From Bacillaceae bacterium (GTDB taxonomy: Bacteria; Bacillota; Bacilli; Bacillales; Alkalibacillaceae), in the NCBI GenBank assembly GCA_017656265.1, contig JACDOD010000002.1, positions 124,001-188,000 of the forward strand: DNA of 64,000 bases, written 5' to 3'. The first letter of the stretch is position 1. Every line of letters starts with the position of its first letter. Shown piece after piece: positions 9,876 to 18,899 of the stretch. A model generated the notes under the pieces. It was not told the DNA's origin. It worked only from the letters and a program-made list of their open reading frames with translations, and searched no databases. Made by a program: the position numbers and the translations under genes.

Positions 9876-10586
9876 ATGCAATTTGACAATAAAAAATTAA
9901 GACATGAATTAAAGTATTATATTCACCGCATGGACTATTTTTCGCTGAAATCCCGTCTAAGTGCTGTTTTGCGGAAAGACCAGCATTCCATTAATGGTGA
10001 GGGATATCATATTCGAAGCCTATATTTTGATGATATGCATGATGTGGCCCTGTTTGAAAAAAACTACGGCATTTTGAAGCGAAAGAAATATCGGATTCGC
10101 ATTTATAACTTAAGTGATCAAGTCATAAAACTGGAGCGAAAAAGCCGGTTCGGGAATTATATTTCTAAAGAATCTGCCACGCTCACACGAAAGGAATACC
10201 AGGATATTATGGATGGCAAAACGGACTTTTTATTGGAGAGAGAAGAACCTTTGCTGCATCAATTTTACTATGGCATTACCGTCCACGGACTAAGGCCAAA
10301 AGTAATTACGGATTATGTTAGGGAAGCTTATATATTTGATGCAGGAGATGTACGGATTACATTCGACAAAAGCCTCTCTACTGTGATCAACACCCTTGAT
10401 ATTTTTAATCCAGATGCAGTATCTGTCCGAGTGTTTGAGGAACCGGTGGAAGTGCTTGAAATCAAGTATAACGAGTTTATTCCGGCTATGATTGAAGAAA
10501 TGATTGGGTATTCCAACACTCCACGTCAAGCTATTTCGAAATATGTTTTGTGCCGGGAAATGATGAAGAATTTGAATCACGGATAA
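9876..10586 (+). CDS. Polyphosphate polymerase (VTC) domain protein
   Basis: LRHELKYYIHRMDYFSLKSRL, IRSLYFDD, VLEIKYNEFIP typical of VTC domains. Confidence 0.8.
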   Translation: MQFDNKKLRHELKYYIHRMDYFSLKSRLSAVLRKDQHSINGEGYHIRSLYFDDMHDVALFEKNYGILKRKKYRIRIYNLSDQVIKLERKSRFGNYISKESATLTRKEYQDIMDGKTDFLLEREEPLLHQFYYGITVHGLRPKVITDYVREAYIFDAGDVRITFDKSLSTVINTLDIFNPDAVSVRVFEEPVEVLEIKYNEFIPAMIEEMIGYSNTPRQAISKYVLCREMMKNLNHG

Positions 10587-10587
10587 C

Positions 10588-11301
10588 TTGAAAAATATAG
10601 AAAGAGGGTTTTGCGGTATGGGTGACACCATTAATTTTCAGGACTTGTTCCGTCAGGGATTTCAAGGTCTTCAGAATATGATGTCCAGTATTTCACTATT
10701 AGATGTAGCCATTGCATTATTCATTGGGCTAATAACAGGGCTCTTTATATTTTTCATTTATAGAAAAGCTTTTCGAGGTGTGGTCTATAATCATAACTTT
10801 AACGTAACTCTGGTTCTTATGACTATGATTACATCATTAATAATTTTGACTATTAGCACCAATATTGTTTTATCACTTGGAATGGTTGGTGCATTGAGTA
10901 TTGTTCGTTTCCGTACCGCTATTAAAGATCCTCTCGATATTGTGTTTATGTTCTGGTCGATATCAGCAGGCATTGCCATTGGTGCTAAAGTGTATTCAGT
11001 AGCACTTTTAGGATCACTTATTTTAGGAGTGACAGTTTATTTTCTGGCTAAGCATAAATTAAAGGGCATGGCCTACTTATTAATCATTCATTTTAAAGAA
11101 GAAGCAGAGTATGCAGTCAATTATCATCTGAAGGGTCTCGGTCATAAACTAAAATCCAAAACCATTCGAAATCAGACGATTGAACTTGTAGTTGAATTGA
11201 AATTAAAGGAAGAGAAAACAGAATTTGTTCAGGAGTTGTCAGTCGTTGAAGGAGTTCAGGATGTATCCCTGGTCAGTTACAATGGAGATTACGCTCCATA
11301 A
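10588..11301 (+). CDS. DUF4956-like membrane protein
   Basis: SLGMVGALSIVRFRTAIKDPLDIVFMFWSISAGIAIGA. Confidence 0.8.
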   Translation: MKNIERGFCGMGDTINFQDLFRQGFQGLQNMMSSISLLDVAIALFIGLITGLFIFFIYRKAFRGVVYNHNFNVTLVLMTMITSLIILTISTNIVLSLGMVGALSIVRFRTAIKDPLDIVFMFWSISAGIAIGAKVYSVALLGSLILGVTVYFLAKHKLKGMAYLLIIHFKEEAEYAVNYHLKGLGHKLKSKTIRNQTIELVVELKLKEEKTEFVQELSVVEGVQDVSLVSYNGDYAP

Positions 11302-11408
11302 TGCCTGAAAAAGTAAAAAAATTGATAAAACGATAAAAATCGACAATTTTCGTCAGGTATAGTATAATTGTCAGAAAAATATGAAAAATACTGAGAGGAG
11401 GTGGTCTG

Positions 11409-12332
11409 GTGAAATTAATGGTTACAGGAGGTGCAGGATTCATCGGATCTCACCTGGTCCGAAAATTGCAGGATGAGGGCCATCAGGTTGTGGTTGTTGA
11501 CAATTTTTCTACAAGCAAGAGAAAGGTGAATTCAAGTCATTTATCGGTTTATGATGTAGATCTTCGTGACGACAAGCTTGATTATGTCTTCAGTACAGAG
11601 AGACCTGAAATGATTTTTCACCATGCCGCCCAGATCAATGTTTCTGATTCCATGAATAATCCTGAAGAGGATCTCTCCATTAATGTTCAGGGAACTGCTA
11701 ATTTATTGAAGATGTGCAAAAAACATCAGGTTCGGAAAATAGTGTTTGCTTCTTCTGCAGCTGTTTACGGAGATCCTTTATCCATTCCTCTGAAGGAAGA
11801 AGCCCCCAAAAAACCAATGTCATTTTACGGTTTATCCAAATGGTGTGCCGAACAGTACCTTTCGATGTTTTGTAATCTGAATAACATTGAGTATACGATA
11901 TTGCGCTATAGCAATGTTTACGGTTCAGGAAATCAAGAACAGGGGGAAGGTGGGGTCGTATCGGTTTTTCTGAATCAATTAATTCAAGAAGAACAGCCTA
12001 CGATTTATGGCTCAGGTCTGCAAACCAGAGATTTTATTTTTGTGGAAGATGTCGTGACAGCCAATATAAAGGCTATTCACGCAGGCAATAGTCATACCAT
12101 TAATATTAGCAGTATGAAGCAAACCCAAATCAAAGACTTATTGAAGCTGATGTGTGAGATCACAAATAAACCATATATTCCTTTCCATGTCGAAGCAAAA
12201 CCTGGTGATATTGAACATAGCGTGCTGGATAATCGTAAGGCGAAACAGCTATTAGGCTGGCAGCCAGCATTCACCTTAAAACTTGGACTGGAAGAAACTT
12301 ACAAAACCCGCCTTAGGGATGCAACGGGGTAA
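11409..12332 (+). CDS. NAD-dependent epimerase/dehydratase (UDP-sugar 4-epimerase-like)
   Basis: MVTGGAGFIGSHLV Rossmann motif, YGLSKWCAEQ. Confidence 0.9.
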   Translation: MKLMVTGGAGFIGSHLVRKLQDEGHQVVVVDNFSTSKRKVNSSHLSVYDVDLRDDKLDYVFSTERPEMIFHHAAQINVSDSMNNPEEDLSINVQGTANLLKMCKKHQVRKIVFASSAAVYGDPLSIPLKEEAPKKPMSFYGLSKWCAEQYLSMFCNLNNIEYTILRYSNVYGSGNQEQGEGGVVSVFLNQLIQEEQPTIYGSGLQTRDFIFVEDVVTANIKAIHAGNSHTINISSMKQTQIKDLLKLMCEITNKPYIPFHVEAKPGDIEHSVLDNRKAKQLLGWQPAFTLKLGLEETYKTRLRDATG

Positions 12333-12362
12333 AGAGTGTAATTTCAAGAAGGTGGTAAAATA

Positions 12363-14123
12363 ATGAGCTCAAACAATATGAAGGTTATGTTAACAACTGA
12401 AGGAACTTACCCGTTTCATCCAGGGGGAGTTAGTACCTGGTGTGATACCCTTGTGAAAAAAATGGAATCCGTTGATTTTGTTGTTTACAGTGTGCTGATG
12501 GATCCTTTTGTAACCCAAAAATATGAATTGCCTCCTTCGGCATCTTTAATAAAGATGCCATTGTGGGGAACAGAGGAACCAAGTGAACACCTTGGGACCC
12601 CTTTTTCAACAGAGTATTTGGCTAAGAAGAGAACGACTTCAGATGTTATTCATGATGAGTTTCTTCCTTTATTCCGACAATTAATAGAAGATATTATAAA
12701 TCCGGTGAAAAGACCTGAAAAATTAGCAGATGTCCTTTTGCAGCTTCATCTTTATTTTCAGCATTATGAATATAAAGTGACGTTTAAATCACAGGAAACC
12801 TGGGAAGCTTACAAGCAGGTCATTCTTGAACATGTAGCTGAAGGTGAAAGTAAATTGTCAAAACCAGATATATACGGGTTAATTCAGAGTCTCGGATGGG
12901 TGTATCGTTTTTTAACCATATTAAATACGCCTATACCGGATGTTCACGTTTGCCATTCATCGGCGGCTGCTTTTTGTGGGATCCCTTGCCTGCTGGCAAA
13001 ATTAAAAAATAATACACCTTTTCTGCTGACAGAACATGGAATTTATTTAAGGGAGCAATATTTGTCTCTAGCAAACCGGGAGTACTCGTCGTTTTTGACT
13101 ACGTTTTTGATCCGTCTTGTACATTCTATCACGGCAATAAATTACAAGTATGCTGATCAGGTATCACCTGTTTGTGAGTACAACACCCGCTGGGAGTATG
13201 AATTTGGTGTCTCACCGTCCCGCACCCGGGTCATTTATAATGGTGTAGATAAAAATATTTTTAAGGGTTCTTCATTTCAACAGCAGAAGGTACCCACTGT
13301 TGTAACGGTCTCTCGCATTGATCCTCTAAAAGATATAGAGATGCTCATAAGAACCGCAGCTATTGTCAAAAAAACGATACCTGATGTGAAATTTGTCATA
13401 TACGGCTCTGTATCAGTTCCTGATTATTATGAAAAATGCCTTGAACTTCGGAAACAATTAAAACTGGAAGATACGGTTACATTTGCCGGATATACGGATA
13501 ACATAGCCCAGGCTTATCAAAGAGGTGATCTGGTGGCATTGACCAGTATTTCCGAAGCCTTTCCTTATTCAGTAGTAGAAGCAATGATGTCAGAAAAACC
13601 AGTGATTTCTACCGATGTAGGAGGAGTAAAGGAGGCCCTGGGAGATACGGGAGTGCTTGTTCCGCCGAGGGATGACCGAAAAATGGCAGAAGAAATAATA
13701 AACTTGTTAAAAAATCCTGAATTGCGTGCCCGACTGGCAGAGGAGGCTAAGGAGAGAGCTTTAAACCATTTTACTCTGGAAAAGGTTTTGGAGAACCATT
13801 TAAAAACATATATCAGACTGGCAGTCAAACCAAAATCGTCTCAGGCTGAAGTGAAGACCTCAGTTAAATCAGTTGCACATATTGATCAAAAGCGTCTATC
13901 ACGACAGAATTTGTGGGTGCAGAAAGCTTTTTCATTTAAAGAATTTAGTATGTTTAAAGAAGCGATTATGGCATTAAGAAATGCAATAAATGAATATCCT
14001 CAATCGAATATCGTTCCGGTTTTATTGCTGGAAATTGCTGAGATTTATCATCAGCTAGGTGAACTGGACCAATCCCTCCAGGAAGTAGAGAAATATAAAC
14101 TTCTGCTGAATATGAAAGATTAA
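12363..14123 (+). CDS. PelF-like GT4 glycosyltransferase with C-terminal TPR-like extension
   Basis: LTTEGTYPFHPGGVSTWCDTLV (PelF/DUF3492 N-terminus), SEAFPYSVVEAMMSEKPVISTDVGGVKEAL (GT4). Confidence 0.85.
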   Translation: MSSNNMKVMLTTEGTYPFHPGGVSTWCDTLVKKMESVDFVVYSVLMDPFVTQKYELPPSASLIKMPLWGTEEPSEHLGTPFSTEYLAKKRTTSDVIHDEFLPLFRQLIEDIINPVKRPEKLADVLLQLHLYFQHYEYKVTFKSQETWEAYKQVILEHVAEGESKLSKPDIYGLIQSLGWVYRFLTILNTPIPDVHVCHSSAAAFCGIPCLLAKLKNNTPFLLTEHGIYLREQYLSLANREYSSFLTTFLIRLVHSITAINYKYADQVSPVCEYNTRWEYEFGVSPSRTRVIYNGVDKNIFKGSSFQQQKVPTVVTVSRIDPLKDIEMLIRTAAIVKKTIPDVKFVIYGSVSVPDYYEKCLELRKQLKLEDTVTFAGYTDNIAQAYQRGDLVALTSISEAFPYSVVEAMMSEKPVISTDVGGVKEALGDTGVLVPPRDDRKMAEEIINLLKNPELRARLAEEAKERALNHFTLEKVLENHLKTYIRLAVKPKSSQAEVKTSVKSVAHIDQKRLSRQNLWVQKAFSFKEFSMFKEAIMALRNAINEYPQSNIVPVLLLEIAEIYHQLGELDQSLQEVEKYKLLLNMKD

Positions 14124-14150
14124 TGTGTTTCATGGAATAGGAGGGGAGAT

Positions 14151-15419
14151 ATGCGGAAAAAATTAAAAAGGTCTTTAATAGGATACAGCAAAAAATCTAT
14201 TCATGAAACGGAGTCATATTTAACACTAAGGTATAAGCAGATGAAAGAAAGTATGAGAAAGGAAATCTACCAGTTAACAAGGGCATGCAATCGAATAAAA
14301 GCTTATATTCAGACGGCAAAGGAAAGGGAGGGAGTATACCAGCCCTCTTTTTTACAAAATGAGAAAACCAATATTCAGAATGTTCAACAGCTTATAGCAA
14401 TATCAGAAAAACAGCTGGCGATTCCCTCATTAAAGCTTGTTTTATTTGGAAGGAACAGACGCCAGACGGAAGAATATTTTCATTCTATCCAATTATTGCT
14501 CCGAGATGATTTAAACGAAGAAAGGGAAGATTTGAAAGAGGTTATTTTCTTATACGAGCAGTTAATGGATGAATGGGAAGTGTTAGAAAAAGAGGGAGAA
14601 GAATATCTTTTATGCAGCAATCAGCAGCAAATGAATGAAAAAGGAAGAAGTCAATCAAAAAATGAAGAAGGACAAATGTTTAAAGAGAAACTATTCATAA
14701 AAGAAGAGATTGAACAGTTAAAAAAGATCTTTGAAGATGTTCAACGTTCTTTAAAGGAAAATAACTACCATTACCCACTGCTTTACCAGAACTTATGGGA
14801 GGGAGCAACTGAGCGGCATGAAAAAGATTTAGAAAATAGCCATAACCAGGTAATGAATAATTCAGATCAAAAAATGGATGCCAAAGACTTGGAAGCAAAA
14901 GTTCAACAAGAACCGTTTGAATCCCCTCATACAGAAAAGGTGAAGAAGTCAAAGGATACTGCTATCGATGAACTTATTATCCCTCATATACAGATCGAGT
15001 CACCAAATAACAAACGAGAGTATATAAGCGAATTTTGGGGTGATATTGGACGGTATCTAGTGACGCCAGATTACCAGGCAAAAGTTAAGTTGCCCTTAAC
15101 AACCAAACAAAAAGCTACCAGCCGGCAAACACCTGATTCCATTCAGCCTTCATTTGAACAAAAAAGTGATCCTCGCCAGGCTAAACCAGATTATGGGGGA
15201 TTGGAGAACATCTCATCATCTATTTCCCGTGAAATTCAGTCGTTAAGACATAAATATTTAATAGGAAAGGTAGCAGGAGAAGATTTAAGGGCTTCCAACA
15301 ACCAGCTCTTGATTCCGAAGGGTGCTTTCATTACCGAAGAAACAATTCAATTGGCGGAACAAGAAGGAATGCTTGAGGAGCTGATTTTGAATATGGAAAT
15401 CCCGGGTTTAGGAGATTAG
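14151..15419 (+). CDS. Coiled-coil protein of unknown function with small C-terminal domain
   Basis: 422 aa, charged helical N-terminal two-thirds; C-terminal IGKVAGEDLRASNNQLLIPKGAFITEETIQLAEQEGMLEELI. Confidence 0.6.
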   Translation: MRKKLKRSLIGYSKKSIHETESYLTLRYKQMKESMRKEIYQLTRACNRIKAYIQTAKEREGVYQPSFLQNEKTNIQNVQQLIAISEKQLAIPSLKLVLFGRNRRQTEEYFHSIQLLLRDDLNEEREDLKEVIFLYEQLMDEWEVLEKEGEEYLLCSNQQQMNEKGRSQSKNEEGQMFKEKLFIKEEIEQLKKIFEDVQRSLKENNYHYPLLYQNLWEGATERHEKDLENSHNQVMNNSDQKMDAKDLEAKVQQEPFESPHTEKVKKSKDTAIDELIIPHIQIESPNNKREYISEFWGDIGRYLVTPDYQAKVKLPLTTKQKATSRQTPDSIQPSFEQKSDPRQAKPDYGGLENISSSISREIQSLRHKYLIGKVAGEDLRASNNQLLIPKGAFITEETIQLAEQEGMLEELILNMEIPGLGD

Positions 15420-15423
15420 TGAC

Positions 15424-17025
15424 ATGTCACAAATGAGAATTGTGAAACAAGACAAAGAAAAGATGCTTAACAGCCTGTTAAGCGAGGTCCAAGACCGGCA
15501 TCTCCAGCCCGAAGACCGATACGAAATAGCATCCATTCTAGAATCCATGGGGTGGAATGATGAAAGAGCAGCAAAGACTTTTGGGGTAGAGGACATTTTT
15601 GAACTGGCAGCTATTTTATGGGAAAGAAGCAAAACAAATATTGTTTTTACTCCATATTCAAAGCCTGAAAAAATGAGTGCTAAGGAACTTTTTATGAATC
15701 TGGTTCAAAATTTTTTTAGAGGTACTATTTTTGCTTTTCCAATGGCGGTTTCAGTTTTTTCAATGGTCACGCTGCGTTTTTCCCTGTGGTCCTATGAAAG
15801 TTTCAGTGTTGACATAGCAACCAGTATTGCCCTTGGTACGATATTAAGTTTTATTACGGTTGGCGGATTTACTCAGGCAATTGCAAGAAGAGGCTTTTTT
15901 TACATTATTCAGGGCTATTACAATATGTCGAGAAAAGTGACCTTCTATTTTATCAGAGCAGGATTTTTAGTATGTGTCATCATATCAATTCTGATCTTTT
16001 TCATGAACATGGCTATCAACTTATTCCCTCTCCGAATGCTCGTGATTATGCTTGTCTATTATTTCTTTTTGAATGCTATCTGGCTGTCCGTTACTGTCAT
16101 GTATATTTTGAGAAAGGAACTGTTATTTACAGGGCTGATTATAGTAGGGATTGTAATGGTATACCTATTATTCATGGTATTTGGGATTAACATTATCATA
16201 TCCCAGATCATTGCATTAAGTCTGGTGTCTGTAGTGAGTGTGTTGCTGGTAATCTATATTTTTAAGCGGGCAGAAAAGAAAGCAGAGAAAGGGATAGAAC
16301 CGAAGCTTCCTAAAATGTCAGTCACATTGTATTCGGTTATGCCTTATTTCTTCTATGGTACCCTTTACTTCACATTCTTATTTGTGGACCGAATGATAGC
16401 CTGGTCAGCCGACAGTAGTTTTATGCCCTATATTATCTGGTTTCGGGGGGATTATGAACTGGGATTGGATTTTTCCCTTCTTGTTTTAATTATTCCAATG
16501 GGGATTATAGAAGTTGTATTAGGAAAAATGATGCTCGATATTCAGACCAGTCAAAAAAGCTACTGGGGAGATGAAACGTCTAGCATGAATCATGCTTATA
16601 CAAAAAATTATCTTTTAAAGCTTTTGATGATCTTTGTCATATCTGTTGCCTGTGCTGCCGTATTATATGCTTCGCTGAAAATCATTATGAATGTATTTAA
16701 CCCGGAATTGGGCGATGTATTATTTTTAAATTCTGTCACTCATTTTGTATTTATTATCTCTTTAATCTCCTATACATTTGTGGCGTCGGGATTAATGAAC
16801 GCCGTTATTCTGTTTTCGTTGTCACAGCCGGAAAAAGTGATTCAATCGATCTGGCCGTCGTTGGTTGCTAATATCATTATCGGTTTTGTATTAAGCAGAT
16901 GGTTTGGCTTTGAATTTGCAGTGATTGGTCTGCTGGCAGGCGCCATGTTGTTTACGTACTTATCTACAAAAAAAGTGGTCCAGACCTTAAAGCATCTCGA
17001 CTATTATATGTATGCTGCATCCTAA
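15424..17025 (+). CDS. PelG-like polysaccharide flippase / multi-TM transporter with soluble N-terminal extension
   Basis: ~12 TMs after ~80 aa soluble region; operon position after PelF-like GT; GGFTQAIARRGFFYIIQGYYNMSRK region. Confidence 0.55.
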   Translation: MSQMRIVKQDKEKMLNSLLSEVQDRHLQPEDRYEIASILESMGWNDERAAKTFGVEDIFELAAILWERSKTNIVFTPYSKPEKMSAKELFMNLVQNFFRGTIFAFPMAVSVFSMVTLRFSLWSYESFSVDIATSIALGTILSFITVGGFTQAIARRGFFYIIQGYYNMSRKVTFYFIRAGFLVCVIISILIFFMNMAINLFPLRMLVIMLVYYFFLNAIWLSVTVMYILRKELLFTGLIIVGIVMVYLLFMVFGINIIISQIIALSLVSVVSVLLVIYIFKRAEKKAEKGIEPKLPKMSVTLYSVMPYFFYGTLYFTFLFVDRMIAWSADSSFMPYIIWFRGDYELGLDFSLLVLIIPMGIIEVVLGKMMLDIQTSQKSYWGDETSSMNHAYTKNYLLKLLMIFVISVACAAVLYASLKIIMNVFNPELGDVLFLNSVTHFVFIISLISYTFVASGLMNAVILFSLSQPEKVIQSIWPSLVANIIIGFVLSRWFGFEFAVIGLLAGAMLFTYLSTKKVVQTLKHLDYYMYAAS

Positions 17026-17038
17026 ATGGGGGACATTT

Positions 17039-18892
17039 ATGATCGAAGCTGTTATATCTTTAATTTATTTAATATTTTGGTTTGTCATCTTGTTTGTACT
17101 TCTGCCGCGGATGTTACTAGCTGAAAATAACTATTGGGAGAGCATCTGGTCTGGTATAATCATTAGTATTTTTTTCTACATGATCATAGGAGTCTTTTTA
17201 TATCTATTAAACATTTTTGAGTTGATCTCATTAATTGGTGTTTTGCTTGTTACAATTTTTGTTTTCAAAAAGCATCAGCATTCAGAGGGAACGGGATCTT
17301 TTTATGCAAGGGCAAGTGCTTTATTATACGATTATTTAGACGGTAAATTTAAAGTAAAGGACTTAATTTCGGAGACTTATAAGGAAAAGCTCGGTGCTTT
17401 AAAGCATTTATTGTTGAAATGGTTTTCGTCCTATGAGAATTTGGCTATATCTATCTATTTCTTCATTATATTTTCCGTATCACTGGTTCTTAGGTTCAAG
17501 TATTCCGTCTTTAACCTTTCTCCTCCTACAGGGACAGAGAATTCGTTACTTCTCTCTGTAAAGCATGTCATTGAGAATGAACTGCAAAAAGAAGTATTGG
17601 AAGAGCAGGGAGTTCCCTTTTTACTGGCTTTTATCCAGAAGATTGGAAATATAGATTCACTATGGCTAATCAATTTTGCAGGCCCGATGATCGGCGTAGC
17701 AACCATGCTCAGTGCGTATTTTTTTGTTTGCAGAACCACTGAAAACAAACTGGCGGCTCTCATTACCATGACACTTTATGGCGTAATGGGCTCTTTCCTT
17801 TTTTCCGAATTATGGGAAAAGCAGGGGTTAATAGCATCTGATGAATGTGCTCTCATGGCTTCACTCTTAGCCTTTTACTTTCTTTTTCGTTGGATTCAAC
17901 TGAAAGATTCACGCCATCTCTATACAGCTTTAACAGGATTTCTGATAGCAGCCCTAACAGATCTCTCTCTTTATATTCATATATTCCTGGGGATACTGCT
18001 CCTGATCATCATTTTAAGTATAAAGAAAGGAAATTTTATTCGGTCAGTAACAACAAATATCTGGTTCAACATCTTGTTTTCAATTCTGCTCCTGGTCCTT
18101 TTCGTAATGGGATTCCTGTACGGTAATTTAGAAGTTTCAGACAGCTATGGCCAGTTAGAAAACCAACCTTTTCTCTGGCTGGCAGCAGGGACATTTTTAC
18201 TCGTATTGACAATAAGTCTATGGAAATTAAGAAACAGTGACCGGTATATCATACCCTGTTTTGTCTCATTGTGGGGTTGGATTTTAATCGTTCTTTATTT
18301 TCTAAAAGGCTACGAACACTTTTATCTGTTGTGGACACTTTTGTGGAGTGTTAGTGCGGGGTATTTATGGGACTGGGGATATCGGCTCATTGAAAAGTCC
18401 GCAGTTCGGAAACGTTTTGAAGTGGCGGTTATGGGCGGTTTTCTTACCTTCCTGTTCATCCTTGTTCCCCTGGAGCCAACTCAGCCAGAATATGCCTATT
18501 CTAATGCAGAAATTCAGGGGTATTTGCATATAAAACGTGAGCATCGGCCTAAAACATGGATGCTGGTATCGAATGAGGATTTTTACCCTATTGTATATGG
18601 AGTGGGATATCATTTATCGGTTTATGAATTTATTACCCAATATGATCCGGCCAAAAAAGCACTGACGAAGTATGGGGCTGAACAGACGGACACTGAAATT
18701 CCACTGGATATTTATGTTTATTTTGATCCCCGTCAAGCCTGGTCTCAGCAATTGAATGAATGGATATCTGCATTTACCCGATCTCAAGGGACTCTAAATG
18801 TGTTTTACCAAAGAGACCAGCTGATTGTTTATCATATCAAGCGTCAGCAGACCGAAGAAGAAATTTTTGAGAAGATATGGGGGAAAGAATGA
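17039..18892 (+). CDS. Polytopic membrane protein (GT-C/GT39-like topology), paralogue A
   Basis: ~12 TMs with soluble C-terminal domain; resembles the next ORF. Confidence 0.6.
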   Translation: MIEAVISLIYLIFWFVILFVLLPRMLLAENNYWESIWSGIIISIFFYMIIGVFLYLLNIFELISLIGVLLVTIFVFKKHQHSEGTGSFYARASALLYDYLDGKFKVKDLISETYKEKLGALKHLLLKWFSSYENLAISIYFFIIFSVSLVLRFKYSVFNLSPPTGTENSLLLSVKHVIENELQKEVLEEQGVPFLLAFIQKIGNIDSLWLINFAGPMIGVATMLSAYFFVCRTTENKLAALITMTLYGVMGSFLFSELWEKQGLIASDECALMASLLAFYFLFRWIQLKDSRHLYTALTGFLIAALTDLSLYIHIFLGILLLIIILSIKKGNFIRSVTTNIWFNILFSILLLVLFVMGFLYGNLEVSDSYGQLENQPFLWLAAGTFLLVLTISLWKLRNSDRYIIPCFVSLWGWILIVLYFLKGYEHFYLLWTLLWSVSAGYLWDWGYRLIEKSAVRKRFEVAVMGGFLTFLFILVPLEPTQPEYAYSNAEIQGYLHIKREHRPKTWMLVSNEDFYPIVYGVGYHLSVYEFITQYDPAKKALTKYGAEQTDTEIPLDIYVYFDPRQAWSQQLNEWISAFTRSQGTLNVFYQRDQLIVYHIKRQQTEEEIFEKIWGKE

Positions 18893-18899
18893 TGTCAGG

